A stretch of DNA of 64,000 nucleotides from Abyssalbus ytuae (lineage in GTDB: Bacteria > Bacteroidota > Bacteroidia > Flavobacteriales > Flavobacteriaceae): NCBI RefSeq assembly GCF_022807975.1, contig NZ_CP094358.1, forward strand, positions 4,188,171-4,252,170, read 5' to 3'. The stretch's first letter is position 1. Each line of letters opens with the position of its first letter. The position numbers and the translations under genes were made by a program. The notes under the pieces were generated by a model. The model did not search any database. It was not told where the DNA came from and saw only the letters and a list, made by a program, of their open reading frames with translations. Positions 34,540 through 42,769 of this stretch are shown here, piece by piece.

Positions 34540-37500
34540 ATGATGGGAAAAAAAAATGAAAAACTTATATGTGATGCCAATGAAGCAGTAGCAAGAGTAG
34601 CTCATAAAACCAATGAGGTATGTGCTATTTACCCTATTACACCTGCTTCACCTATGGGAGAACATGTAGATGTTTTTAGCTCGAAAGGCAAAAAGAATAT
34701 TTGGGGAAATGTCCCCAGAATTGTAGAAATGCAAAGTGAAGGTGGTGCCGCAGGAGCAGTACATGGATCTTTACAAGGGGGTGCACTTACCACTACCTTT
34801 ACGGCTTCTCAGGGATTATTACTTATGATTCCAAATATGTATAAAATTGCAGGTGAATTATTACCTGCAGTCATACATGTAGCAGCCCGTACGGTAGCTA
34901 CCCATGCCCTTTCTATTTTCGGAGATCATTCTGATGTGATGGCTACCCGGCAAACAGGATTCTCTATGCTGTTTGGTGGCTCTGTACAGGAAGCTATGGA
35001 TATGGCTCTGATTGCACAGGTTTCCACTTTAAAATCACGAATTCCGTTTTTAAATGTTTTTGACGGTTTCAGGACTTCGCATGAGATTTCAAAAATTGAT
35101 GCTATTCCTGATGATGTGATCAAGGCTATGATGCCTGATGATAAAATCATGGAGCATAAAAAAAGATCATTGGACCCTGATCATCCCGTAGTACGGGGAA
35201 CATCGCAAAATCCCGATGTATTCTTTCAGGCAAGGGAAGCTGCTAACACATATTATGATAAAGTTCCCGGTATCGTTCAGGAAACTATGGACGAGTTTTA
35301 TAAGCATACCGGACGGAAATATAACCTGTTTGACTATGTAGGTCATCCTGAAGCAGAAAAAGTGGTAATCATTATGGGTTCCGGTCAAGGTCCCGTGATG
35401 GAAGCCGTTGAGACTATGGTTAAAAATGGCGAAAAAGTAGGAGCCATTATCATACGCTTATTCAGGCCTTTCTCTATTAAACATTTTATTGACACTATAC
35501 CTGAAACAGTTAAAAAGATTGCGGTTTTAGACAGAACAAAAGAGCCGGGAAGTGCCGGAGAACCTCTTTATCTGGATGTAGTTACTGCCTTTGTTGAAAG
35601 TAACCGGGAAATGCCGGATATTATTGGTGGCCGTTACGGACTTTCATCCAAAGAATTTGACCCTGCAATGGTTAAAGCTATCTATGATGAAATGGATAAA
35701 GAAAATCCAAAAAATCATTTTACGATCGGTATTAATGATGATGTTTCTCACACCAGTTTAGAAATTGGCGAAAGACTTAAAACCGTTAAAAATACCTTTA
35801 ACTGCATGTTTTATGGTCTGGGATCTGATGGAACTGTGGGAGCCAATAAAAATTCTATTAAAATTATTGGAGAAACTACTGATAATTACGTGCAGGGATA
35901 TTTTGTGTATGACTCCAAAAAGGCTGGTGCACAAACTGTTTCACATTTACGGTTTGGCCCTGACCCTATTTATTCCACATATTTAATTCATCAGGCAGAT
36001 TTTATAGCCTGCCATCAGTTTAATTTCATTGAAAAATATGATATACTAAAAAATATTAAAAAAGGAGGTACATTTCTTTTAAATGCTCCATATTCCAATG
36101 ATGAAATCTGGGATAAGCTTCCACAAAAAATGCAGGAAGAAATCGTAGAAAATGAACTGGATTTTTATGTTGTAGATGCTACCAAAGTTGCTCATGAAGC
36201 CAACCTAGGTAAAAGAACCAATACGGTATTACAAACCTGTTTCTTTGCCATTTCAGGTGTGTTACCTAAAGATGAAGCAATACAGAAAATAAAAGATGCT
36301 ATTGTAAAATCTTATTCACATAAAGGAGACCGTATTGTACAAATGAATTTTACTGCGGTTGATAAATCTCTGGAAAATTTACAAAAAGTTGATTATCCTA
36401 AAGAGATTACTAACAACAGAGAGTTAAAAGAAATGATGACGGATGCGCATGATCCGTTTGTAAAAGAAATTTTAGGAAAAATACTCGCAGGAAAAGGAGA
36501 TGAACTTCCTGTTAGTGCTTTTCCGGTAGACGGAACTTTCCCTACCGGCACTACTCAATATGAAAAAAGAGGCATTGCTGATTTTATCCCTGTGTGGGAT
36601 GATGTGAATTTATGTACACAGTGTAATAAATGTGTAGCTATTTGTCCGCATGCAGCAATAAGGGCTAAAGTAGTTTCCAATGACGTTATTGAAGCTGCTC
36701 CTCCTTCTCTTAAACATGCTCCTGCAAAAGGAAGGCCATTTAATTCTCAAACAGAATCATATGTTCTACAGGTATCACCGGAAGATTGTACCGGTTGTGA
36801 CCTATGTGTTGCAGTTTGTCCTGCAGAAAGCAAGGAAATAGAGAATTTCAAAGCTATCAACATGAGAAAAAAACTGGATGTTGAAGCTGAAGAAAACAAA
36901 AACTGGAACTTTTTTGTTGATATACCAAACTACGACAGGGCGGCATTACAAATAACCAATGTAAAAGGTTCTCAATTCCTTGAACCATTGTTTGAATTTT
37001 CCGGGGCATGTTCAGGTTGTGGAGAAACTCCCTACATAAAAATGTTAACTCAATTATATGGGGATAGTATTTTAATAGCCAATGCTACCGGATGCTCATC
37101 TATTTACGGAGGTAATTTGCCTACAACTCCATTTAAAAAGAATGATGCAGGACGGGGTCCTGCCTGGGCAAATTCATTATTCGAAGATAATGCCGAATTT
37201 GGTTTAGGAATGAGGTTAGCATTGACTAAAAAACAAGAGATAGCATTTAACCTCTTAAAGTCATTAGAACCGTTAATTGGAAATGAGTTAGTAGAGTCCA
37301 TTCTGAATAATCCGGAAGAAACCGAGGCTCAGAAAGCAGACAAGCTAACAGACATAGAGACACTTAAAAAGTCGTTATCAACAATTAAAAACAATGACGA
37401 CGCTCTAAGATTAAGTCAACTTACAGAATATCTCCGAAAAAAAGGAGTTTGGATTGTTGGAGGCGATGGCTGGGCTTATGATATAGGTTATGGAGGTGTT

Positions 37501-38076
37501 GACCATGTATTGGCTTCGGGAGAAGATATAAACATTATGGTGTTGGACACCGAAGTTTATTCTAACACCGGTGGACAAACTTCAAAAGCTACTCCACTTG
37601 GCGCCAGTGCTAAGTTTTCAGTTTCCGGTAAGAGAACTGGTAAAAAGAACCTGGCTTTACAAGCAATTTCTTATGGAAATGTATATGTTGCTCAGGTAGC
37701 CATGGGTGCCAAAGATTTACAAACTTTAAGAGCAATCGAAGAAGCTGCAGCTTATCCCGGACCATCTTTGATAGTGGCTTATTCACATTGTGGAGAACAT
37801 GGATATGACTTAAAAGATGGTGCTATGCACCAGGAAAAAGCTGTTGAAGCCGGATATTGGCCGTTATTCCGTTATGATCCGGCTAAACCCAAAGGCAATA
37901 AATTTAAGTTAGATTCTAAAGAGCCAAGTATTCCTCTTAGCGAATTCATATATAATGAAACCCGTTTTAGCCGTGTGGTTAAAGAAAATGCTGAATTAGG
38001 TGAAAAATTACTTAAAGAAGCTCAGGAAGAGGTAGAAACTAAATGGGAAAGACTGGAACTTTACAGAAATATGTAA
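34540..38076 (+). CDS. nifJ: Pyruvate:ferredoxin (flavodoxin) oxidoreductase
   Basis: 1178 residues, a full-length single-chain PFOR. In order: pyruvate-binding domain (YPITPASPMGEHVD near residue 28), the gamma domain, a dicluster ferredoxin-like domain (CTQCNKCVAICP and CTGCDLCVAVCP), CSGCGETPY for the third cluster, and the TPP domain with GDGWAYDIGYGG and DTEVYSNTGGQ. It oxidises pyruvate to acetyl-CoA with reduction of ferredoxin. The enzyme is oxygen sensitive in most organisms, so low-oxygen growth is suggested. Confidence 0.96.
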   Translation: MMGKKNEKLICDANEAVARVAHKTNEVCAIYPITPASPMGEHVDVFSSKGKKNIWGNVPRIVEMQSEGGAAGAVHGSLQGGALTTTFTASQGLLLMIPNMYKIAGELLPAVIHVAARTVATHALSIFGDHSDVMATRQTGFSMLFGGSVQEAMDMALIAQVSTLKSRIPFLNVFDGFRTSHEISKIDAIPDDVIKAMMPDDKIMEHKKRSLDPDHPVVRGTSQNPDVFFQAREAANTYYDKVPGIVQETMDEFYKHTGRKYNLFDYVGHPEAEKVVIIMGSGQGPVMEAVETMVKNGEKVGAIIIRLFRPFSIKHFIDTIPETVKKIAVLDRTKEPGSAGEPLYLDVVTAFVESNREMPDIIGGRYGLSSKEFDPAMVKAIYDEMDKENPKNHFTIGINDDVSHTSLEIGERLKTVKNTFNCMFYGLGSDGTVGANKNSIKIIGETTDNYVQGYFVYDSKKAGAQTVSHLRFGPDPIYSTYLIHQADFIACHQFNFIEKYDILKNIKKGGTFLLNAPYSNDEIWDKLPQKMQEEIVENELDFYVVDATKVAHEANLGKRTNTVLQTCFFAISGVLPKDEAIQKIKDAIVKSYSHKGDRIVQMNFTAVDKSLENLQKVDYPKEITNNRELKEMMTDAHDPFVKEILGKILAGKGDELPVSAFPVDGTFPTGTTQYEKRGIADFIPVWDDVNLCTQCNKCVAICPHAAIRAKVVSNDVIEAAPPSLKHAPAKGRPFNSQTESYVLQVSPEDCTGCDLCVAVCPAESKEIENFKAINMRKKLDVEAEENKNWNFFVDIPNYDRAALQITNVKGSQFLEPLFEFSGACSGCGETPYIKMLTQLYGDSILIANATGCSSIYGGNLPTTPFKKNDAGRGPAWANSLFEDNAEFGLGMRLALTKKQEIAFNLLKSLEPLIGNELVESILNNPEETEAQKADKLTDIETLKKSLSTIKNNDDALRLSQLTEYLRKKGVWIVGGDGWAYDIGYGGVDHVLASGEDINIMVLDTEVYSNTGGQTSKATPLGASAKFSVSGKRTGKKNLALQAISYGNVYVAQVAMGAKDLQTLRAIEEAAAYPGPSLIVAYSHCGEHGYDLKDGAMHQEKAVEAGYWPLFRYDPAKPKGNKFKLDSKEPSIPLSEFIYNETRFSRVVKENAELGEKLLKEAQEEVETKWERLELYRNM

Positions 38077-38082
38077 TATTAG

Positions 38083-38109
38083 AACCACACGGTATAATAC
38101 CGTGTGGTT
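38083..38109 (+). terminator. Terminator after nifJ
   Basis: Arms 38083-38095 and 38097-38109 are perfect 13-base complements and run into a tract of T residues. The stem must open at its tip to form a loop. It starts 7 bases past the stop. Confidence 0.88.
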
Positions 38110-38154
38110 TTTTTTAGTCATTGTGAAATAAACATTCATATAGTTAATCTTAAA

Positions 38155-38541
38155 ATGTATGATATGGAAAATGAAGCAAAACAATTATTCAAACAAGCAG
38201 TAGATACTTTAAATCGGGCAAGTGAAGAGCTTTACAGGCCTGAAGAAGATATTGTTACTTATCTTGTTTGTAAAAATGCCCAAGTTGCCATTGAAAGTTT
38301 TTTAAAGGGATACTTGGTTGAAAATGGAGTTGATATTAGTAAACACACTACTGTTAACAGCCTCTATAATAAATGCTTAGATATAAATAAAAACTTTAAA
38401 GAAATTGATTTATCTGAATTTAATTGTAAATCTCAATCATTGGAATCAAGATATTGTGATGATGTTTCTAAAGTCGATAGTTGTTTTAAAATTGCGAGTA
38501 ATTTAGACTCTTTTTTAAGAAAAGAGAAGGTTATAAGTTAA
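38155..38541 (+). CDS. HEPN-domain protein
   Basis: 128 residues from ATG 38155 (or 38164, MENEAKQL); an in-frame GTG at 38104 lies inside the nifJ terminator and is rejected. A four-helix HEPN fold is suggested by ARVAIESFLKGYLVE-like text (here CKNAQVAIESFLKGYLVE) and the short C-terminal helix. No RxxxxH nuclease motif is visible, so an RNase role is not supported. Function unknown. Confidence 0.65.
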   Translation: MYDMENEAKQLFKQAVDTLNRASEELYRPEEDIVTYLVCKNAQVAIESFLKGYLVENGVDISKHTTVNSLYNKCLDINKNFKEIDLSEFNCKSQSLESRYCDDVSKVDSCFKIASNLDSFLRKEKVIS

Positions 38542-38566
38542 ATACATTCTTTAAGAAAGGTGTATT
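38541..38566 (+). terminator. Hairpin between the HEPN and DinB genes
   Basis: AATACA...CTTT pairs with AAAG...TGTATT across a 3-base loop with a small internal mismatch, directly at the HEPN gene stop. It may separate the two genes' transcripts. Confidence 0.4.
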
Positions 38567-38584
38567 ATTCTTTAAAAAAACAAT

Positions 38585-39025
38585 ATGAAAGAATTTTTTG
38601 AGGATATATTTGAATACCATTATCATTTCAATCAAAAACTTGTGGATTTATTAATAAACAATTCACAAAAAATTGATGTAAAAATCATTTCCCTTTTTTC
38701 ACATACATTAAATGCGCATCAAATATGGAATTCCAGGATTTTAAATGCTGAACCGTTTAGTGTACATCAAATTCATACACTGGAAGAATGCAAAACAGTT
38801 GATGAACATAATTATAACAATACCCTTGATATTTTAAAAGGGTTTGATCTGGATAAAACAATAACTTATCACAATACAAAGGGACAGGAATTTGAAAATT
38901 CAATATGTCAAATTCTCTTTCATGTGGCGAATCATCATACGCACCATAAAGGACAGATAATCTTTGATTTAAGACAAAAAGAAATTGAACCTATCGTAAC
39001 TGATTATATATTTTATAAAAGATAA
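38585..39025 (+). CDS. DinB-family protein
   Basis: 146 residues, a four-helix bundle of the DinB/YfiT kind. The metal-binding histidines appear in HTLNAHQIW (about 39-47) and HVANHHTHHKGQI near the C-terminus. Such proteins often are thiol transferases or of unknown role; here nothing points to a substrate. Confidence 0.82.
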   Translation: MKEFFEDIFEYHYHFNQKLVDLLINNSQKIDVKIISLFSHTLNAHQIWNSRILNAEPFSVHQIHTLEECKTVDEHNYNNTLDILKGFDLDKTITYHNTKGQEFENSICQILFHVANHHTHHKGQIIFDLRQKEIEPIVTDYIFYKR

Positions 39026-39049
39026 AACTCCACTTTTTTGTTCAAATGT

Positions 39050-39090
39050 GAAAACCCAACAATTACTTAAATGAAGTTTGTTGGGTTTTC
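39050..39090 (+). terminator. Terminator after the DinB gene
   Basis: Perfect 13-base arms (39050-39062 and 39078-39090) around a 15-base loop. It is A-rich on the left and T-rich on the right and lies between convergent genes, so it may serve both. Confidence 0.82.
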
Positions 39091-39139
39091 TCTTTAGAAG
39101 CAATGAGATAACTAAATCTCTATTTTAAAATAATCAATC

Positions 39140-40576
39140 TCATTCTTTAGAAACTCTGTTGCTAAAGTTATAACTTATTCCAAACGATAGCATTGAAGTA
39201 GTCATTTTGTAAGAAACTTCACTTCCTGGGATAGCACCAAGAGGATTGTTTACAGCATCCCAGGGACCATCCGGGCTTCCATCATCATTAAAATCTACTG
39301 CGGGGGTCGGATTAAGTATTTGTCCTTTGGTTGAACCTCCACTTGAACCATAATGGTAGGATGCATCAACAGTAAACTTATCATTAATATTATAGCTTAA
39401 TCCAAACTGAAATGCATTTTTAATAATGGCAGTAGCAGGAATAGAAAAGAAAGTCAGATCTTTATTAATAGGATTAGAACTATAAGTATACCCAATACGC
39501 AAAGGGAGTTTATTAATACCCTTGTACTGCATTCCGGCCGATAGTATGGAAATATTTTTCCAGCCAAAACCATTTACTGACCCTGTAGGATAACCTGCAA
39601 AATCCCCACTATCGGCTATTTGCCATCCACTGGCTTCAAAACCATCCGTATTTTCATAATCCACAAAACGATAATCTAATGCCAGATCAAAATTTCCTTT
39701 TGAATATCCTAGTCCCAATGATAAAATAGCAGGATAATCCATATTAAAAACTATTTCCGGTGCAGCAGATCCATCCAAATAATGACTATCAAACTCAAAA
39801 TCACCGAAGTGTTGTGTCGTTTTATAAGATACACCTGCTTTAAAACCTATGCCTGAATCGTAAAATAAGCCTATTTGAGCGCCTATACCAAACGCTGAGG
39901 CTTTATCACTTACAGGATATCCCAAAGTTTGACTTGGGACAGCTATGGGGTTTGGAGCGAGTTCTAAAGCCGCATAGTTAAAGTTAGGTTGTAGACCTAT
40001 TGATATTTTATCAGATAATTCATAAGCCCATGTAAATCCAAACTGCAGGAGCATATAATCTGATTCGATGTGTCCAAACCCTCCGGCAGCTTGTGGATAA
40101 TTAAGGGGATTGGAGTTTTGAGTGGGATTGAAATCAGGATTTAAAGGATTATTACTTTCTTCGGGAAATGTTACCCCAAATCCACTTATTCCAAAGGCTG
40201 AGGCACCAAAAGTATGCCTGCTTCCTTCTTTTCCCCACACAAATGATAAAGATGGTAAGGGAGAAATTCCTCTGTCATCTTCTGTTGTTCCTTTTACAGC
40301 AGGCGACCCCTCTCCCATCATCCCAGCGGGCAGGCTTGATGTTAATTCAGGAGAAGAAAAGAATATCCCAATATCAAACCTGGTAGAGTTATTCTCAAAA
40401 GCTGATATGGCAGCCGGATTCCAATAGAGTGTTCCAGATATATCAATAGGTTGTGCTGTTGATGCACCTCCCATAGACATATTAACTGAACCAACACCCT
40501 GCATGATATGGCCAGTTTGAGCAAGTGAACAAAGAGAGAAGAGAAAAAAGACAGTTTTAAAATAAATTCTTTTCAT
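39140..40576 (-). CDS. OmpP1/FadL family outer membrane protein
   Basis: 478 residues with a signal peptide (cleavage near LAQTG at about 18-22). NMSMGGASTAQPID and YWNPAAIS are the FadL N-terminal hatch signature; the rest alternates as beta strands and ends in an aromatic strand (SFGISYNFSNR). It probably carries hydrophobic molecules such as fatty acids across the outer membrane. A CRP/FNR-type site lies upstream. Confidence 0.88.
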   Translation of the reverse strand: MKRIYFKTVFFLFSLCSLAQTGHIMQGVGSVNMSMGGASTAQPIDISGTLYWNPAAISAFENNSTRFDIGIFFSSPELTSSLPAGMMGEGSPAVKGTTEDDRGISPLPSLSFVWGKEGSRHTFGASAFGISGFGVTFPEESNNPLNPDFNPTQNSNPLNYPQAAGGFGHIESDYMLLQFGFTWAYELSDKISIGLQPNFNYAALELAPNPIAVPSQTLGYPVSDKASAFGIGAQIGLFYDSGIGFKAGVSYKTTQHFGDFEFDSHYLDGSAAPEIVFNMDYPAILSLGLGYSKGNFDLALDYRFVDYENTDGFEASGWQIADSGDFAGYPTGSVNGFGWKNISILSAGMQYKGINKLPLRIGYTYSSNPINKDLTFFSIPATAIIKNAFQFGLSYNINDKFTVDASYHYGSSGGSTKGQILNPTPAVDFNDDGSPDGPWDAVNNPLGAIPGSEVSYKMTTSMLSFGISYNFSNRVSKE

Positions 40577-40734
40577 GATTTATTGGTTTATAATGTAAAT
40601 AAATGTAATCCCACATTCATTTACAGGTAATGATAACTGTCATTCTTTTATGTTTTTTATAACATTTGTATTATCGTGCTCAAATAATTTAAAGAAAATG
40701 CAATTTAAGCCATACAAGGATTTCACTTTAACAA

Positions 40735-40746
40735 TGATTTATATCA
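40735..40746 (-). promoter_or_regulatory. CRP/FNR-type site upstream of the fadL gene
   Basis: TGA-TTTATA-TCA within the 18-base palindrome 40732-40749 (CAATGAT-N4-ATCATTG). It is 159 bases before the fadL start. A weak -7 on the minus strand (TTAAATTG, 40701-40708) would place it near -45. The rest of 40577-41024 shows no gene. Confidence 0.45.
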
Positions 40747-40973
40747 TTGAGTAATATTAATATTATTAGTATCAAAACTATTTAAAGCCCAAATCACTAT
40801 AAGTCTTGTATATAAAAGAGATGACTGAGTTTTGTCTTAACACTATGATATGAAAAAAATCTATGTGTGCCTGATGTCTTGAATGATAAGAAATAAAGAA
40901 AACCCTAAAAAAACCGGTTGGTAAATGAAGTAACTATGCCGATAATATAGAAACCGTTATTTTAAAAAATAAA

Positions 40974-40996
40974 AAAACACCATTTTATGGTGTTTT
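40974..40996 (-). terminator. Terminator after the 87-residue gene
   Basis: AAAACACCAT (40974-40983) and ATGGTGTTTT (40987-40996) form a perfect 10-bp stem with loop TTT, followed by T residues on the minus strand. It lies 28 bases past the stop of the 41025-41288 gene. Confidence 0.78.
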
Positions 40997-41024
40997 ATGG
41001 ATTAAAATGAATTAAAGTTATCAT

Positions 41025-41288
41025 TTAAATACGGCGTGTTTTTTTACCAAAATACCCGTTTTTAATTTTTTCAGTATAAGTTTTTACAGCAGATACAACG
41101 TCACCACTGGTTTCTTCTTTTTTCTTCACGGTATTTTGTTCTGCCGAAGTTTTTTTGTTTTTAGTAACTTTTAAAACATCAGCTTTTGACACATGACCAT
41201 TTGATATCCTATATTTATCAAATTCTTCTTTTCTAGCTTTTAGATCCATTTTCACCTTTAATAATTCTTGTAAAGTTAAACCACTCAT
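41025..41288 (-). CDS. Small basic protein of unknown function
   Basis: 87 residues, rich in Lys, with a helical N-terminal half (LTLQELLKVKMDLKARKEEFDKY) and a polar tail ending in KKTRRI. No domain recognised. A clear terminator and isolated position support a real gene. It is divergent from the roadblock genes across a 518-base AT-rich gap. Confidence 0.55.
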   Translation of the reverse strand: MSGLTLQELLKVKMDLKARKEEFDKYRISNGHVSKADVLKVTKNKKTSAEQNTVKKKEETSGDVVSAVKTYTEKIKNGYFGKKTRRI

Positions 41289-41497
41289 ATCTCCTACAAA
41301 TAAATCAGATTGCGAAATTAATTAAATTTAATAAAAAATTAACTTAAAGAAAACTTTTTTATTTACTCTTAATTTTTTAAACCACTTTCATTCATTATAT
41401 TTATGTTAAAATTTGTAGTAATTTACACATGAATAAATGAAGGTGAAATCTTCAAATCTATTTTTTATTTACTAAGTGAAAATACAACTTTTTTTAC

Positions 41498-41579
41498 GGT
41501 TTTACCGTACTAAAAATGAAAAATTGACGTTTTGTACCGATTGGTTTCATTTTTTTTGCTGTTTTATACCGATCGTTTA
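41498..41579. promoter_or_regulatory. Three phased ACCG repeats in a long intergenic region
   Basis: ACCG occurs at 41504, 41536 and 41568, exactly 32 bases apart. The second and third copies share GTTTTRTACCGATYGKTT; the first is within TACGGT-TTT-ACCGTA (41495-41509), itself a small palindrome. The rest of 41289-41806 is very AT rich with no gene. Three turns of helix per step put the copies on one face, as expected for cooperative protein binding. Confidence 0.45.
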
Positions 41580-41806
41580 TGTTAAAGAATTGTCTTTTTT
41601 AAGGTAAAATTAATATTTAATGTTTTGATTATTAATTAATTATGAAAAATTTATTTAAAAAAAATATTTTTTTTTGTTAAAAGTGCTAAAATTCAATTAA
41701 AAAAATTATTATTGCTCATAGAAATCATCACTAACCTACAAATCGAGTTGATTTACTGTTTAAGTCAAAAAAAGAAACTGTAACAATCATTTAATTGTAA
41801 AAAATT

Positions 41807-42133
41807 TTGAGTACAAAAGTAGATTTAAATAACATAATGGATATTACAGGAGCGGAAGCTGCCCTGATCGCAGATCATGAAGGTAATTTGATTGAATCTG
41901 TTAATGTAGAGTATGACAAAAACATAGCTGCTATGATTCAAATGGCTTTTACTATGAACAGAGATTTATCCAAAGATATTGGAAATGGCGATTTAGAACA
42001 GGTTTTTGCCAGGTCGTCCGATGGTTTTTTCGTAGCAAACAAATTACAATCCAATCATATTATAATGTTATTGTCCAAGGACAATTCCAAATTAGGAATG
42101 TTACTTAAAATGTTAAGTACCATTAGTAAATAA
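41807..42133 (+). CDS. Roadblock/LC7-like protein 1
   Basis: 108 residues with the profile of roadblock/LC7 (MglB-like) proteins: ITGAEAALIADHEGNLIESV, then a helix, RSSDGFFVANKL and a final helix LGMLLKMLSTI. Such proteins dimerise and act on small GTPases such as MglA. The start is TTG at 41807, as no ATG is available before the conserved domain. A second roadblock gene follows 53 bases later, so they may form a heterodimer. Confidence 0.72.
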   Translation: MSTKVDLNNIMDITGAEAALIADHEGNLIESVNVEYDKNIAAMIQMAFTMNRDLSKDIGNGDLEQVFARSSDGFFVANKLQSNHIIMLLSKDNSKLGMLLKMLSTISK

Positions 42134-42186
42134 ATTGCACTGAATTTTAATTAAATACTTTAATATTAACCTTAAATTAATTTGTT

Positions 42187-42564
42187 ATGGCAAACAATTT
42201 TTTAGAACAATTCTTAAATGACATGAAAGAAAATGTCCCAGGTTTTATCGCTTTATCAGTTACTGAAATTGATACAGGTGTATCTTTACTTTCACATACT
42301 GAAAAAGCTGATTTTGATCCTGAAATAGCATCAACTTTTAATCTTGAAGTAGCTAAAGCTAAAATGGCTGCAATTTCTGCTTTAGGTTTAAAATCTAAAA
42401 TCCAGGATATCTTAATTACTCTTGATTCTCAAATTCACATCATTGACATGGCTGAAAATGGAGACTATTTCATTTATCTGGCTGTTGATTCTAGTAAAGC
42501 GAATTTAGGAATGACAAGAGCTTTACTTAAGAAGTACAAGAAAGATGTTGCTAAAAACCTATAA
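42187..42564 (+). CDS. Roadblock/LC7-like protein 2
   Basis: 125 residues with a similar layout: FIALSVTEIDTGVSLLSH, a long helix, ILITLDSQIHIIDMAENGDYFIYLAVD and a C-terminal helix ending in basic residues. It looks like a diverged partner of the preceding protein. No GTPase gene is adjacent. ATG 42187 is preceded by an A/T-rich leader, and a terminator follows. Confidence 0.62.
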   Translation: MANNFLEQFLNDMKENVPGFIALSVTEIDTGVSLLSHTEKADFDPEIASTFNLEVAKAKMAAISALGLKSKIQDILITLDSQIHIIDMAENGDYFIYLAVDSSKANLGMTRALLKKYKKDVAKNL

Positions 42565-42628
42565 TAATTAGGATTTTTTTAATTGTTAATCATTTTAAAT
42601 ATTGAAAATACAATTACTCTTTTAAATA

Positions 42629-42661
42629 AAAAACCTGCTAACTTCCACTTAGCAGGTTTTT
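42629..42661. terminator. Bidirectional terminator between roadblock genes and ppc
   Basis: Perfect 12-base arms (42629-42640 and 42650-42661) around a 9-base loop, with A residues on the left and T residues on the right. It suits the plus-strand roadblock pair and could also stop ppc transcription from the other side. Confidence 0.82.
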
Positions 42662-42769
42662 ATTTTATTAACCTTAAATTAATGGCAAACCCTATTTTTT
42701 AATTGCCTTAAAAAATTGCCATTATTATTGTAGGCAATATATAACATTAATAATAAAATCACACGTTTT

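Noticed and set aside
38104-38154. HEPN protein start at GTG 38104
   Set aside because: It lies inside the nifJ terminator.
38155-38541. HEPN RNase toxin
   Set aside because: No RxxxxH motif is visible and no partner nucleotidyltransferase is adjacent.
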